Positions 17,298-26,768 of a stretch of DNA of 64,000 bases are shown here, in pieces. Each line of letters starts with the position of its first letter. The first letter of the stretch is position 1. A program made the translations under genes and the position numbers. Source of the DNA: an uncultured Eubacterium sp. (lineage in GTDB: Bacteria > Bacillota > Clostridia > Lachnospirales > Lachnospiraceae); contig CAJTMV010000005.1 in the NCBI GenBank assembly GCA_910577225.1, forward strand, positions 1 to 64,000, given 5' to 3'. The notes under the pieces were generated by a model that had not been told where the DNA came from, did not search any database, and saw nothing but the letters and a program-made list of their open reading frames with translations.

Positions 17298-17388
17298 TTA
17301 CGATACATGGGTGGCAGAGCATACAGGTGATCAGAGGGGCGCATGTGATATTACGACACATGGGTGGCAGAGCATACGGGTGATCAGA
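17298..17388 (+). repeat. Direct repeat of 38 bp upstream of the protease gene
   Basis: Copies at 17298-17335 and 17351-17388 (53 bp apart) share TTACGA, then ACATGGGTGGCAGAGCATAC with two substitutions, and end GGTGATCAGA. The second copy ends next to the preferred start codon, so its GGTGAT may serve as a ribosome-binding site. Confidence 0.85.
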
Positions 17389-18762
17389 ATGGAAAAAGAC
17401 AGATACAGATATAATCAGGCGGAAACTACTTCCATGGAAACTGCTTCTATGAAAACTGTTTCTATGAAAATGACTTCTATGAGAAATAGTTCCATGGAAA
17501 CTGCTTCCGTGGAAATCACTTCTATGGAACAATTTGTACAAAACCACAGCAAAGCCGTATATTTTGTGCGGCTGTCTGGCCGCGGCGCGGATTTTGAAAA
17601 AGAACTGTATCGTATGGACGATATGCTGCGCCGGCAGATGCGGGAGGGGAGGCTGCTTTACCAAAGAGTCGGTATGCTGCCGGTGCTGTCTGGTGCGGAC
17701 GAGATTCGATATTATACGCAGCGCTTCGATCAGTGGGAGAGCAAACCGCAGGACGGAATTGTGACGAAGGTCAGTAAACATAGGCTGGCAGTCCGGCTTG
17801 GAACAGCATGTGCGCAGACGCTTCAAAAATACCTGGATACAAAGGCGGCGGTTACGGAGTCCATGCGGAAAAATTTCGCAGTCAAACTGCTGTACTGGTT
17901 TGATTTCGTGTGCGCCGGTTTCCCGGAGTGGCGGGAGGATAGCTGTGTCAAAATAGTCGCGGACCATGTGGCAAAAGAGCAGGAGTATTTATTTTATGAG
18001 CTGCTGGCGCTGACAGGCTGCGAGGTACTGCTGCTGCCGGACAAAGGGGATCGGACCGAAGATTCTGCAAACGAACGAAAGCCGGTTGCCAGGGATCCGG
18101 ATAAAATTGTTGTGAAAATTCCCCCGCGGAACCGGAAAAAAGATGCAGATATGCAAAAAGGAATCCAGACAGCGCACACGCAGGTCAGAGAAAAAAGTTT
18201 TGAGGAGCTTGCGGCGCTTGCTTCTTCGATTGTACTGATCCTGGTACATGATAAAGACGGCGAGGTGATCGCTACCGGTTCCGGTATTATGGTCGCAAAG
18301 GCCGGTTACATACTTACGAACGATCATGTGGTAAGAGGCGGATATTCTTATTCTGTACGAATTGAAAACGACGATCAGGTGTATCATACCGACGAGCTGA
18401 TCAAATACCACTGGGGGCTGGATCTGGCGCTGCTTCGCATTCAAAGACAGCTGGATCCGATTCCGATCTACCAGGGGCAGAAAAAACTGGTCCGTGGGCA
18501 GGCTGTTGCAGCGATCGGAAGTCCGCTGGGATTGTTTAATTCTATTTCGGATGGAATTATTTCCGGATTTCGTACGATCGACGGTGTCGATATGATTCAG
18601 TTTACCGCGCCGATTTCTAATGGCAGCTCCGGCGGAGCGGTGTTGAATATGTACGGCGAGGTGATAGGGATCAGTACAGCTGGCTTTGATCGGGGACAAA
18701 ATATCAATCTGGCTGTCGGATATGAGAGTATCCGGCTGTTTATCCAGGGGTTTCAGTCGTAA
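17389..18762 (+). CDS. Trypsin-like (HtrA-type) serine protease with YceG-like N-terminus
   Basis: A 457-residue protein from the ATG at 17389; a longer frame from 17293 would start inside the repeated DNA. Residues about 10-45 come from a 15-bp minisatellite. Residues about 45-225 resemble the first part of YceG encoded next: compare AVYFVRLSG with GVFFCRING, and ELLALTGCEVLLLPDKGD with AILSNAGCDVVLLQYDGD. The C-terminal protease keeps the triad: His in TNDHVV, Asp in GLDLALLRI, Ser in SNGSSGGAV. There is no signal peptide, membrane segment or PDZ domain, so it is probably cytoplasmic. I infer a proteolytic arm of the Ter system. Confidence 0.85.
   Translation: MEKDRYRYNQAETTSMETASMKTVSMKMTSMRNSSMETASVEITSMEQFVQNHSKAVYFVRLSGRGADFEKELYRMDDMLRRQMREGRLLYQRVGMLPVLSGADEIRYYTQRFDQWESKPQDGIVTKVSKHRLAVRLGTACAQTLQKYLDTKAAVTESMRKNFAVKLLYWFDFVCAGFPEWREDSCVKIVADHVAKEQEYLFYELLALTGCEVLLLPDKGDRTEDSANERKPVARDPDKIVVKIPPRNRKKDADMQKGIQTAHTQVREKSFEELAALASSIVLILVHDKDGEVIATGSGIMVAKAGYILTNDHVVRGGYSYSVRIENDDQVYHTDELIKYHWGLDLALLRIQRQLDPIPIYQGQKKLVRGQAVAAIGSPLGLFNSISDGIISGFRTIDGVDMIQFTAPISNGSSGGAVLNMYGEVIGISTAGFDRGQNINLAVGYESIRLFIQGFQS
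17428..17532 (+). repeat. Seven-unit 15-bp minisatellite inside the protease gene
   Basis: Seven 15-bp units encode variants of the pentapeptide TSMET (ASMKT, VSMKM, TSMRN, SSMET, ASVEI, TSMEQ). The unit is a multiple of three, so copy-number change would keep the frame. Confidence 0.9.
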
Positions 18763-18792
18763 GGGAATAAGGACGATAGAAAAATTGCGGGA

Positions 18793-21087
18793 ATGAAGGT
18801 GACAGAGGTGTTTGGGCATATTAAAATTCAGGACCTGAACGATTTTTTTAAAAATATGAACGAACGGGAAAGCGCAGGAGTCTTTTTTTGCAGAATCAAC
18901 GGGTATACGCAGGAGATTGGCAGGTTTATCCGTACTTATTATGCGGCGGCGGTAAAATGCGGCGTCATTATTCAGGGCAGACTGCGCAATCCGGATGAAA
19001 AAAATCTGGCTTATTATCACGAGATCATGGGGCCGGCGTTTCAGTTAAATACTGCTTTTATTGTGGCGGCATTGCGAAAATGGCTGCCGCGGATGAACGA
19101 TTATCAGAGGGAAAATGTAGCGTTAAGCCTGTATGACGCGCTGTTTTTGCTGCAAAAAGAGGGTAAGACAGAGCATATGATAAAAAACGCGTATATTAAA
19201 TGCATGTGCTGGCTGTATTACCGGTTTGAACGGATTGTCAGTCAGCTGGGAGAAAACCATGTGCCAAAGATTCTGTATGAAGGAACCGTCAGCAGGTATG
19301 AGCTGATGATTTTAGCTATCTTATCGAATGCCGGCTGTGACGTGGTGTTGTTACAGTATGATGGAGACTCGGGGTATTTAAAGCTGGATGGATTGTCGCA
19401 GCATTCGACGGAATTTAAAATGCCGGGGATGCAGGCGTTTCCGACGGATTTTTCTTTGAAACAGATTCAGGAAGAGATACAGACGGAGGCAAACAGAGAG
19501 CGGCTGTACGGACAGCGGCCGGAAAAAATGAGCTGCACAAACGCATGGATAGAAGGAAACGGACTTGCGGATATAGAAACAGACGTTTCAAAGCGCGGGG
19601 AGGATTCAAAGTTTTATTACAATAGTTTTATCAGAATCAGCGGCGCTGAAGATAAAACGACGTATGCGAACGAGCTGTATCAGTTTTATCTGCGTATGAA
19701 AAACAAGGAAAGACAGATGGTAATTGTCAGCGAAAGTCTTGGACGTCCTGCGATGGAAGAAATCGCGGCGATTCATAGAAATCATTATACAAAACCGGAC
19801 CAGCTGATTATGGATCTGTCTTCGAATATCCGCTATACGGCGAATATCCAGCTGCAGCGCATGATGGTTCGGGCGTTTATCGATGTATTGCTGATGGAAA
19901 CCGATGCCCGGGGGCAGGAGCTGAATCTGAACAGGCTGACCAATCAGGCGGTCTGCGTGCTTTGCTGGCTAAGCAGATATCAGAGCAGGCTGTTCGCCGG
20001 ATACAAAGAACCTCAGATCAGCTGTTTTATCTATCTGGGAGGATGCAGGGATGAAAATGAGGCGCTGTTTTTACGGCTGCTTGCCAGACTTCCGGTGGAT
20101 GTGCTGATCTTATGCCCCAAAGGGGAAGGAACGTGCTGTCTGCAGGATCCGCTGCTTTACGAGATTCATTATACGCAGACGCTGCATATGCATACATTTC
20201 CGCAGGAGCAGACGGATGTGGTCATCGGTACCGCGGCTTATCATGCGGAACGGGAGCTGGATACGCTGATGTATCGGGACAGCGGGATTTATCGGGAGAA
20301 ACAGTATGAGACCGCGCATACGGTCATTTTGCAGACAATGTATGAAGAAATCAGTATTTTATGGAAAGAAGAGGTAAAATACCGTCCGAGTTTTAGTACA
20401 ATCGAAGACGAAGTGCACATACCGGTCATATTTGCAAAAGTGTCCGGGGTCAGGGACGGACTGGTGCCGCAGTACTGGCGGTCGGTCAAAGAGCTGATCA
20501 CAGAGGATACGTTCGTTATAAAATCCGCGCCGTTTATCGAACCCGGAGCGTCTAATCCGATGCGCGCTTATGCGGCGGAGTTTTATAAAAACGGCAGACT
20601 GGCGAAGGATAAGGTGAAATCTCATGCCAGTTACCCGTATGGATTTTTAAGAGAAGAAATACAGGACTATATTCTGGATAAATTAAAGCTGCTGATCGAC
20701 CAGAAGGCGATCCGCGGAACGTTTGAAAACGGAACGGAGTATACGATTATAGCCACGGTACTCAATCTGCCAAAAGAGATTGTCCGACTGATTCAAAAAT
20801 TTGATTTTACGAAAACGAATCCGAAGCTCATTTATATTAATACGGGGGAGCAGATGATTTCTCTGGAGGATTCGATACTGGCTGCGTTTTTAAATCGGGT
20901 AGGGTTCGACGTCGTCTTTTTCGTACCGACGGGCTATCAGAATGTAGAAAAGCATTTTAACCGGAAGGTGATGGAGGAGCATCAGATTGGCGAATATGTC
21001 TATGATCTGCATGTGCCAAATCTGGAAAATGCGTTGTTTAAGACACGGATGTCATGGCGCGATAAATTATTTAAAAGAGGAAAGTAA
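18793..21087 (+). CDS. yceG: YceG family protein of the Ter biosynthetic module
   Basis: A 764-residue soluble protein matching the YceG family (PF14266), whose gene is nearly always next to telA, as here. Function is unproven; it is listed as a component of the Ter 'biosynthetic module'. Two related segments are visible within it: MILAILSNAGCDVVLLQYDGD near residue 180 and ILAAFLNRVGFDVVFFVPTGY near residue 705, suggesting an internal duplication. The same segment occurs once in the upstream protease. The ATG at 18793 has only a weak ribosome-binding site, 31 bases after the protease stop. telA starts 14 bases after its stop. Confidence 0.88.
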   Translation: MKVTEVFGHIKIQDLNDFFKNMNERESAGVFFCRINGYTQEIGRFIRTYYAAAVKCGVIIQGRLRNPDEKNLAYYHEIMGPAFQLNTAFIVAALRKWLPRMNDYQRENVALSLYDALFLLQKEGKTEHMIKNAYIKCMCWLYYRFERIVSQLGENHVPKILYEGTVSRYELMILAILSNAGCDVVLLQYDGDSGYLKLDGLSQHSTEFKMPGMQAFPTDFSLKQIQEEIQTEANRERLYGQRPEKMSCTNAWIEGNGLADIETDVSKRGEDSKFYYNSFIRISGAEDKTTYANELYQFYLRMKNKERQMVIVSESLGRPAMEEIAAIHRNHYTKPDQLIMDLSSNIRYTANIQLQRMMVRAFIDVLLMETDARGQELNLNRLTNQAVCVLCWLSRYQSRLFAGYKEPQISCFIYLGGCRDENEALFLRLLARLPVDVLILCPKGEGTCCLQDPLLYEIHYTQTLHMHTFPQEQTDVVIGTAAYHAERELDTLMYRDSGIYREKQYETAHTVILQTMYEEISILWKEEVKYRPSFSTIEDEVHIPVIFAKVSGVRDGLVPQYWRSVKELITEDTFVIKSAPFIEPGASNPMRAYAAEFYKNGRLAKDKVKSHASYPYGFLREEIQDYILDKLKLLIDQKAIRGTFENGTEYTIIATVLNLPKEIVRLIQKFDFTKTNPKLIYINTGEQMISLEDSILAAFLNRVGFDVVFFVPTGYQNVEKHFNRKVMEEHQIGEYVYDLHVPNLENALFKTRMSWRDKLFKRGK

Positions 21088-21100
21088 AGAGGAATAGAAC

Positions 21101-22249
21101 ATGGGATTGGATTTTAGTAAAACAACAGCTTCTGCCATGCCGGCGGCAGTGTCTGCAGATGAAAAAAACGAGATAGAGGTCGTACAGCAGTACGATATCG
21201 CGGCGGACAGAGAAAAGATGAACGAGGTGCTGACGGGTTCGCAGGAAGTAGACGCTTTGACCAGTACGATTGAAGTAAATAATCTGGAAACGATCGTTTC
21301 TTTTGGAGCGGAAGTCGCAGAAGAGATATCCAAAGCCTCGGATGTCGTATTAAACAGTATGAGTATGTCGCAGATCGACGATTCCAGCCAGATGCTGAAT
21401 ACGCTGGCAAAGATTATGGATCAGTTTGATATCGACGAGATTCAGGAACATCCGGGACGATTTAAAAAACTGTTTGGCAATATGAGAAAACAGCTGGAAA
21501 AGATACTCGACAAATATCATACGATGGGTGACGAGGTAGACAAAATCTATGTGCAGCTCAAACAGTATGAGTCGCAGATTAAGCAGTCCAACCGGAATCT
21601 GAATCAGATGTTCGAGGCGAATGTGAACTATTATCATGAGCTGGTGCGTTATATTCTGGCCGGAGAACAGGGATGCAGGGAACTGCAGGCATATATTGCG
21701 CAGAGAGAATCGGAAATGGCCGCTACCGGAGATACTTCGATTCAGTTTGAGCTGACAAGTCTGAATCAGGCGCTGATGATGCTGGAACAACGGACACAGG
21801 ATCTGCGCACGGCAGAAAGTGTGGCTATGCAGTCGATTCCGATGATTAAGACGATGGAATTTAGCAATATGAATCTTGTGCGAAAAATTAATTCGGCATT
21901 TATTATTACTCTTCCGGTTTTTAAACAGGCGTTAGCGCAGGCCATTATGCTTAAGAGACAAAAAGTGCAGGCAGAGGCCATGTCAGCGCTCGATCAAAAG
22001 ACAAATGAACTGCTGATTAAAAATGCGCAAAACACGGTGGCACAGTCCAAATATACGGCGCAGCTGGCGTCGGGCAGTTCCATCAAAATCGAAACGCTGG
22101 AAACGACATGGAAGACGATTGTATCCGGAATAGAAGAAACCAGACAGATTCAGGAGCAGGCGAGAAAGCAGCGTGTGGAAGATCAGGCACGTCTTTCAAC
22201 GATCAAACAGGAATTTAACCAGATGTATCATATGCCGGATAAAAAATAG
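21101..22249 (+). CDS. telA: TelA/KlaA toxic anion resistance family protein
   Basis: A 382-residue, mostly alpha-helical soluble protein of the TelA family, tied to tellurite and general stress resistance in Ter systems; its biochemical role is unclear. Visible family regions include FGNMRKQLEKILDKYHTMGDEVDKI (in parts, near residues 125-150), AYIAQRESEM and SIPMIKTMEFSN near residue 245. The C-terminus is a long coiled coil (ETWKTIVSGIEETRQIQEQAR). It lies 14 bases after yceG with GAGG before the ATG, so the two are co-transcribed. TelA normally acts with YceG and TerD proteins at the membrane. Confidence 0.93.
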   Translation: MGLDFSKTTASAMPAAVSADEKNEIEVVQQYDIAADREKMNEVLTGSQEVDALTSTIEVNNLETIVSFGAEVAEEISKASDVVLNSMSMSQIDDSSQMLNTLAKIMDQFDIDEIQEHPGRFKKLFGNMRKQLEKILDKYHTMGDEVDKIYVQLKQYESQIKQSNRNLNQMFEANVNYYHELVRYILAGEQGCRELQAYIAQRESEMAATGDTSIQFELTSLNQALMMLEQRTQDLRTAESVAMQSIPMIKTMEFSNMNLVRKINSAFIITLPVFKQALAQAIMLKRQKVQAEAMSALDQKTNELLIKNAQNTVAQSKYTAQLASGSSIKIETLETTWKTIVSGIEETRQIQEQARKQRVEDQARLSTIKQEFNQMYHMPDKK

Positions 22250-22315
22250 CACGCGTCTGTCTGCGTGAGGCAAGACAGAAACGTTTCAAAGATTTTTACG
22301 GAAAGGCAGAAGCGG

Positions 22316-23077
22316 ATGGACGTATTTTATACGGATCTGGATCAGACGCTTATTTATTCTTATAAGCATGAGATCGGGAAAGAAAAGCGAAATGTGGAAA
22401 TCTATCAGGGCCGGGAAGTTTCTTATATGACGGAAAAAACATACCGGCTGCTGCTGGAGCTGCAAAAGAGACTATGCATCGTGCCGGTAACGACAAGGAC
22501 GACAGAGCAGTACAACCGTATCGATTTTGGAATCGGCCCGATCCGGTATGCGCTTGTCTGTAACGGCGGAGTACTGTTAAAAGACGGGCAGCAGGATGCG
22601 GCCTGGTACGAACAGTCTCTGCGGCTGGTGAAGGACAGCCGGGAGGAGATGGAACGCGCGGCCTGGTATCTGGAGCGTGAAACTGACAGAATCATGGAAG
22701 TCCGGGATATCCGTCAGCTGTTTGTGTTTACCAAATGCAGGTATGCGCAGCATGCAGTCCGCCGGTTACGCAAAGAGCTGCATCCTGGTGAGACGGAAAT
22801 CTTTTCGAATGGTGAAAAAGTGTATGTCGTTCCGAAAAAGCTGAATAAGGGAGCGGCAGCAGCGCGCTTTACCAGATATATCGGGGCGCAGCGCACAGCT
22901 GCGGCTGGAGACAGTGTATTTGACATCCCCATGCTGGCACAGGCAGATCTTGCCATGGCTCCGGCCGGCTGCGGCTGGCCGGAGCTGTTGTCGCGTGAAT
23001 CTGTACATGAGATGGCGGGGAAACAGGTGTTTTCAGACGAATTGCTGGAATTTTTGTCAGCGCATGTTTCCTTTTAA
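22316..23077 (+). CDS. HAD-superfamily phosphatase (Cof-like) of the Ter module
   Basis: A 253-residue haloacid-dehalogenase phosphatase. Motif I is TDLDQT at residues 5-10 with the nucleophile and acid Asp; motif II is VTTRT; motif III Lys lies in PKKLNKGAAAARF; motif IV is AGDSVFDIPML. A C2-type cap lies between, as in Cof-like enzymes acting on sugar or nucleotide phosphates. The ATG at 22316 is chosen for its GGAAAGG and because the DxDxT motif should be near the N-terminus; an upstream GTG at 22265 is weaker. HAD phosphatases are a recurring part of Ter biosynthetic modules. Confidence 0.88.
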   Translation: MDVFYTDLDQTLIYSYKHEIGKEKRNVEIYQGREVSYMTEKTYRLLLELQKRLCIVPVTTRTTEQYNRIDFGIGPIRYALVCNGGVLLKDGQQDAAWYEQSLRLVKDSREEMERAAWYLERETDRIMEVRDIRQLFVFTKCRYAQHAVRRLRKELHPGETEIFSNGEKVYVVPKKLNKGAAAARFTRYIGAQRTAAAGDSVFDIPMLAQADLAMAPAGCGWPELLSRESVHEMAGKQVFSDELLEFLSAHVSF

Positions 23078-23094
23078 GGCCAGATCTTACGCAA

Positions 23095-25344
23095 TCAGGT
23101 ATTTCCGTACAAATATTTATGCATCTGAATGGTCTTTGTAATCGTTTCCAACAGTATCGGTACGTCGATCGGTTTGGGCAGATGGGCGTCCATTCCGCTT
23201 TCGATGGATTTGCGTTTGTCGCTTTCGAATGCGTCTGCGGATAGCGCGATGATCGGTATACGGGACAGCGTTTTATTTTTCATCTTACGGATGGCTCTTG
23301 CGGCCTGTCTGCCGTTCATTACCGGCATCTGGATATCCATCAGAATCAGCGCGTATTCCTCTGGCGCGGCTTTTTCGATCATTTCTACTGCGATGCTGCC
23401 GTTTTCGGCCGTATCGATCTGAAATCCAATTCCCTCCAGTATGGCTGTTTCAATTTCAAGGTTGATTTCGTTGTCTTCGACCAGCAGTATTTTATGGCTG
23501 GATAAGTATGCAATCGTATCCTCTATGCTCATCTGAAACGGGATGGGATGATTTTGTGTTTTCAGACGAAGCGTCACGGTAAATCTGGCGCCCTGGCCCA
23601 CGTCGCTGTGTACGTCGATCGTTCCTCCCATGGCGGTCAGAATGTTTTTTACAATCGTAAGTCCAAGTCCGGTGCCGATGACCCCGCTGAACGTCGTATT
23701 TTTCTCGCGTTCAAACGGATCGTAAATGCGGCCGATAAATTCCGGACTGATTCCGATGCCGTTGTCTTCGACGACAAACTGATAGACGGCATGATCATTT
23801 GGAAGCGTATGTAATTCTGTCGCGCATATCGTAATCCGGCCGTTGTCCGGCGTATATTTTACGGCGTTATGAACCAGGTAGGAAAGAAGTCTTTCCAGCT
23901 TATCCGGATCGCTTTGAATATCGCAGTGGGTAAGTCCGGAATCATCCAGCGTGATGGAAATGTTTTTTTCGTGTGCGAGCGCGGCAAATGCGCTGCTGAC
24001 ATTGCCAAGAATGTCCGTCAGACTGCATTCGGTCTCGGCAATGCGGATATCGTCAGAGCCGGTCCAGGCGATTTCCAGCACCTTGTCAATCAGATCCAGA
24101 AGCTGTTCGCTGGATGAGCTGATTTTGTGCAGATAGTATTCCAGACTGGCGGGATCGTGCAGATTGTCTCTGGCCAGAGCGGTAAAGCCAAAAATAGCGT
24201 TCAGCGGCGTGCGCATGTCATGAGACATATTCGAAAGAAACGTGTTTTTGGCAGTAATAGCCAGGTTTGCATTGGTCAGCGCTTCTTCCAACAGCTGTTT
24301 TTGCTCCATCTCGCGCCGTACTTCGTCGTCGACACGGCGGTATCCCATGACAATCTGGCAAATCTGACTGCTGCCTGTCACATTTACAATCCGAAGCTGC
24401 AAATACTGCACTTCGGAATCTTTTATTACTTTATAATTAATATAATATGTTTTCCGGGCGGCCAGTTTGCTGCGGATATATTCCGGCGTTGTCTGACGGG
24501 CCACGGCTTCACGGTCTTCCGGATGTACCCAGACTCTCACATAGTCAGAAATATACCAGGAAAAACTGCGTGGTTTTTCCGTATTTTCAAACTGCAGAAT
24601 CGTACGGTTGCTCAGCCGGTAAGGAAGAATCTTATCCTGATCAAGATCTGCATATAAAATGGACTCATAATTGATGCTGAGCCCTTCGATGACTTCCAGA
24701 CGGCGCAGATGCTCCTGATTGATCAGCTTCATTTCGTCATGATATCTGTCAATCTGTTTTTTCAGCTCCCGTTCTTTTCTCATCTGCTTTTGGAGCGCTT
24801 TTTGCTGCGTTTCCCTTTTTTCCGTTGCGTCGCCGATAAATACATAGAAAATATCGCCGATATCATCCAAATGGATGAAATGTCCGTAATCTTCCATCCA
24901 GCGGATCGATCCGTCTTTGCGCCGGATTCGATATTCCACGTAATCCAGATCAAACTGGCTGTGAGCGATCTGTTCCTGAATACTTTTCTCTACGTCCTCA
25001 AGGTCGTCCGGATGTACAAATCCCCGAAAGGAGTTGCCGGTCAGCTCCCGAAATTCTTCCAGCGTACAACATTGGCAGATGCGTAAAAGCGCTTTATTTG
25101 CATAGATGATTTCTTCGTTGTGGTCTGCATGGTAAATTAAAAAACCTCCTGGCATCCCGTCCATAAACCGGATCATGCCGCGGGCGGTATGGAGCTGCCA
25201 GTCGGCGGGCGCAGAGGACTTTTCTGTCAGCGTGCGATCTGGATCCAAATCCGGACGGCTTTTATCCGTGGAGTCATTTTCAGGGATGCTTAACAGTGAC
25301 AGAATATACGCAAGCAGGTTATGGTCTATGAATGGTTCTTTCAT
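23095..25344 (-). CDS. PAS-containing hybrid histidine kinase
   Basis: A 749-residue hybrid kinase without membrane segments. Domains: PAS with PAC tail (about 55-175), coiled coil (175-215), a second PAS-like region (215-340), HisKA with phospho-acceptor His in NMSHDMRTPLN (near residue 378), HATPase with NAVKYTP, DNGIGIS and GTGLGL, then a receiver (about 615-740) with LVEDNEIN, Asp in LILMDIQMP and KPID. There is no HPt domain or output domain. The ATG at 25344 has GGGGGG ten bases upstream. It converges on the HAD gene with a 17-bp gap and diverges from the terD operon, so it may sense for it. Confidence 0.93.
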   Translation of the reverse strand: MKEPFIDHNLLAYILSLLSIPENDSTDKSRPDLDPDRTLTEKSSAPADWQLHTARGMIRFMDGMPGGFLIYHADHNEEIIYANKALLRICQCCTLEEFRELTGNSFRGFVHPDDLEDVEKSIQEQIAHSQFDLDYVEYRIRRKDGSIRWMEDYGHFIHLDDIGDIFYVFIGDATEKRETQQKALQKQMRKERELKKQIDRYHDEMKLINQEHLRRLEVIEGLSINYESILYADLDQDKILPYRLSNRTILQFENTEKPRSFSWYISDYVRVWVHPEDREAVARQTTPEYIRSKLAARKTYYINYKVIKDSEVQYLQLRIVNVTGSSQICQIVMGYRRVDDEVRREMEQKQLLEEALTNANLAITAKNTFLSNMSHDMRTPLNAIFGFTALARDNLHDPASLEYYLHKISSSSEQLLDLIDKVLEIAWTGSDDIRIAETECSLTDILGNVSSAFAALAHEKNISITLDDSGLTHCDIQSDPDKLERLLSYLVHNAVKYTPDNGRITICATELHTLPNDHAVYQFVVEDNGIGISPEFIGRIYDPFEREKNTTFSGVIGTGLGLTIVKNILTAMGGTIDVHSDVGQGARFTVTLRLKTQNHPIPFQMSIEDTIAYLSSHKILLVEDNEINLEIETAILEGIGFQIDTAENGSIAVEMIEKAAPEEYALILMDIQMPVMNGRQAARAIRKMKNKTLSRIPIIALSADAFESDKRKSIESGMDAHLPKPIDVPILLETITKTIQMHKYLYGNT

Positions 25345-25480
25345 ACTAAACAATCCCCCCTGAATTATTTCAGATACGTTTTTCCATATTTTATCAGTGT
25401 ATCATAAAAACGGAACGGTGTCATTATGTTCCGCAGATTTTTTATAAAAACTGAAATTCAGCCATTTGCACAAAATTATA

Positions 25481-25510
25481 GTGACAAGCACTCACCGCGT
25501 GTGATACAAT
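25481..25510 (+). promoter_or_regulatory. Predicted promoter of the terD operon
   Basis: GTGACA (25481-25486), 18-bp spacer and TACAAT (25505-25510), the latter preceded by TGA as an extended -10. The start codon lies 50 bases downstream. Confidence 0.6.
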
Positions 25511-25558
25511 GGAGATTAACAATATTTGTTAATTCAATGATGTTAGGAGGAAACAATT

Positions 25559-26140
25559 ATGCCGATTAATTTATCAAAAGGCCAGAAAGTCGATCTGACA
25601 AAAGGAAACCCGGGGCTGAAAAATATTATGGTTGGCCTTGGCTGGGATGTGAATGCATTCGATTCCGGCGCGGATTTCGATCTGGACGCAGCAGCGTTTA
25701 TGGTTGGCGCAAACGGGAAGTGTCCGACGGAAAAAGAGTTTGTATTCTATGGCAATCTGGAGCATGCAAGCGGAGCCATCAAACATATGGGCGATAACCT
25801 GACAGGTGCGGGGGACGGCGATGATGAGCAGATTCAGGTCGATCTGACCAAAATTCCGGCGAATGTGGAAAAAGTAGCTTTTACAGTTACGATCTACGAT
25901 TCTGACGTCCGAAGGCAGAATTTCGGACAGGTTTCCAATGCTTTTATCCGGATTGTGGATGAGGCGACAGGAAGGGAACTGATTCATTATGATCTGGGTG
26001 AAGATTTTTCCATTGAGACAGCCGTCGTTGTCGGAGAATTATACCGGCATAATGGCGAATGGAAGTTTAACGCGATTGGCAGCGGTTTCCAGGGCGGACT
26101 GGCTGCGCTTTGCGCACATTATGGAATAGAAACGGCTTAG
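25559..26140 (+). CDS. terD: TerD family Ca2+-binding stress protein (copy 1)
   Basis: A 193-residue TerD-domain protein. The acidic calcium-binding motifs are intact: GADFDLDAAAF near residue 40 and MGDNLTGAGDGDDEQ near residue 80. TerD proteins bind Ca2+ and are thought to assemble with TelA and membrane partners during stress. An ideal AGGAGG lies seven bases before the ATG. It is first of three tandem terD genes (gaps 13 and 33 bases) followed by a Ca2+ ATPase. It shares roughly two thirds of residues with copy 2, suggesting local duplication. Confidence 0.95.
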   Translation: MPINLSKGQKVDLTKGNPGLKNIMVGLGWDVNAFDSGADFDLDAAAFMVGANGKCPTEKEFVFYGNLEHASGAIKHMGDNLTGAGDGDDEQIQVDLTKIPANVEKVAFTVTIYDSDVRRQNFGQVSNAFIRIVDEATGRELIHYDLGEDFSIETAVVVGELYRHNGEWKFNAIGSGFQGGLAALCAHYGIETA

Positions 26141-26153
26141 GAGGGAATCATAT

Positions 26154-26735
26154 ATGCCAGTAAGTTTACAAAAAGGACAGAAAGTAAGTCTTACCAAAGG
26201 AAATCCGGGGCTTAAGCATGTAGTCGTAGGTCTTGGCTGGGATGTAAATCAGTTTGACACCGGCGGAGATTTCGATCTGGATGCGGCGGCGTTTTTGCTG
26301 ACGGATAGCGGGAAGGTGTCGGCGCAGGAAGATTTTGTATTTTTCGGAAATCTGAACCATCCGTCCGGAAGTGTGCAGCATATGGGCGATAACCTGACGG
26401 GTGCAGGAGAAGGCGATGATGAACAGATGAAAATCGATTTATCCAAAGTACCTGCGCAGATTACAAAGATTGCTTTTACGGTAACGATTTATGAACCGGA
26501 ACAAAGACGTCAGAATTTTGGACAGATTAACAATGCGTTTATCCGCATCTATAATGAGGATACCGGAGAAGAGATGCTGCGTTATGATCTGGGCGAGGAT
26601 TTCTCGATTGAGACGGCTGCGGTATTCGGTGAAGTTTATAAAAATGGCAGCGAATGGAAATTCAATGCGATTGGCAGCGGTTATCAGGGCGGACTAAAAG
26701 CGCTTTGCGCACAGTACGGCGTGGACGCGGAATAA
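26154..26735 (+). CDS. terD: TerD family Ca2+-binding stress protein (copy 2)
   Basis: A 193-residue TerD protein, same length as copy 1 and closely similar throughout, including the C-terminal block EWKFNAIGSGYQGGL. Both calcium motifs are kept: GGDFDLDAAAF and MGDNLTGAGEGDDEQ. AGGAGGG precedes the ATG. It is likely co-transcribed with copies 1 and 3. The N-terminal MPVSLQKGQKVSLTKGNPGL is the standard TerD opening. Distinct roles for the two copies cannot be told from sequence; hetero-oligomers are possible. Confidence 0.95.
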   Translation: MPVSLQKGQKVSLTKGNPGLKHVVVGLGWDVNQFDTGGDFDLDAAAFLLTDSGKVSAQEDFVFFGNLNHPSGSVQHMGDNLTGAGEGDDEQMKIDLSKVPAQITKIAFTVTIYEPEQRRQNFGQINNAFIRIYNEDTGEEMLRYDLGEDFSIETAAVFGEVYKNGSEWKFNAIGSGYQGGLKALCAQYGVDAE

Positions 26736-26768
26736 CGGAATGGTAAGAAGAAAAAAGGAGGCAGTTTC

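Noticed and set aside
17989..19020. A 343-codon antisense frame over the protease and YceG genes
   Set aside because: It crosses two well-supported genes on the other strand and shows no recognisable domain.
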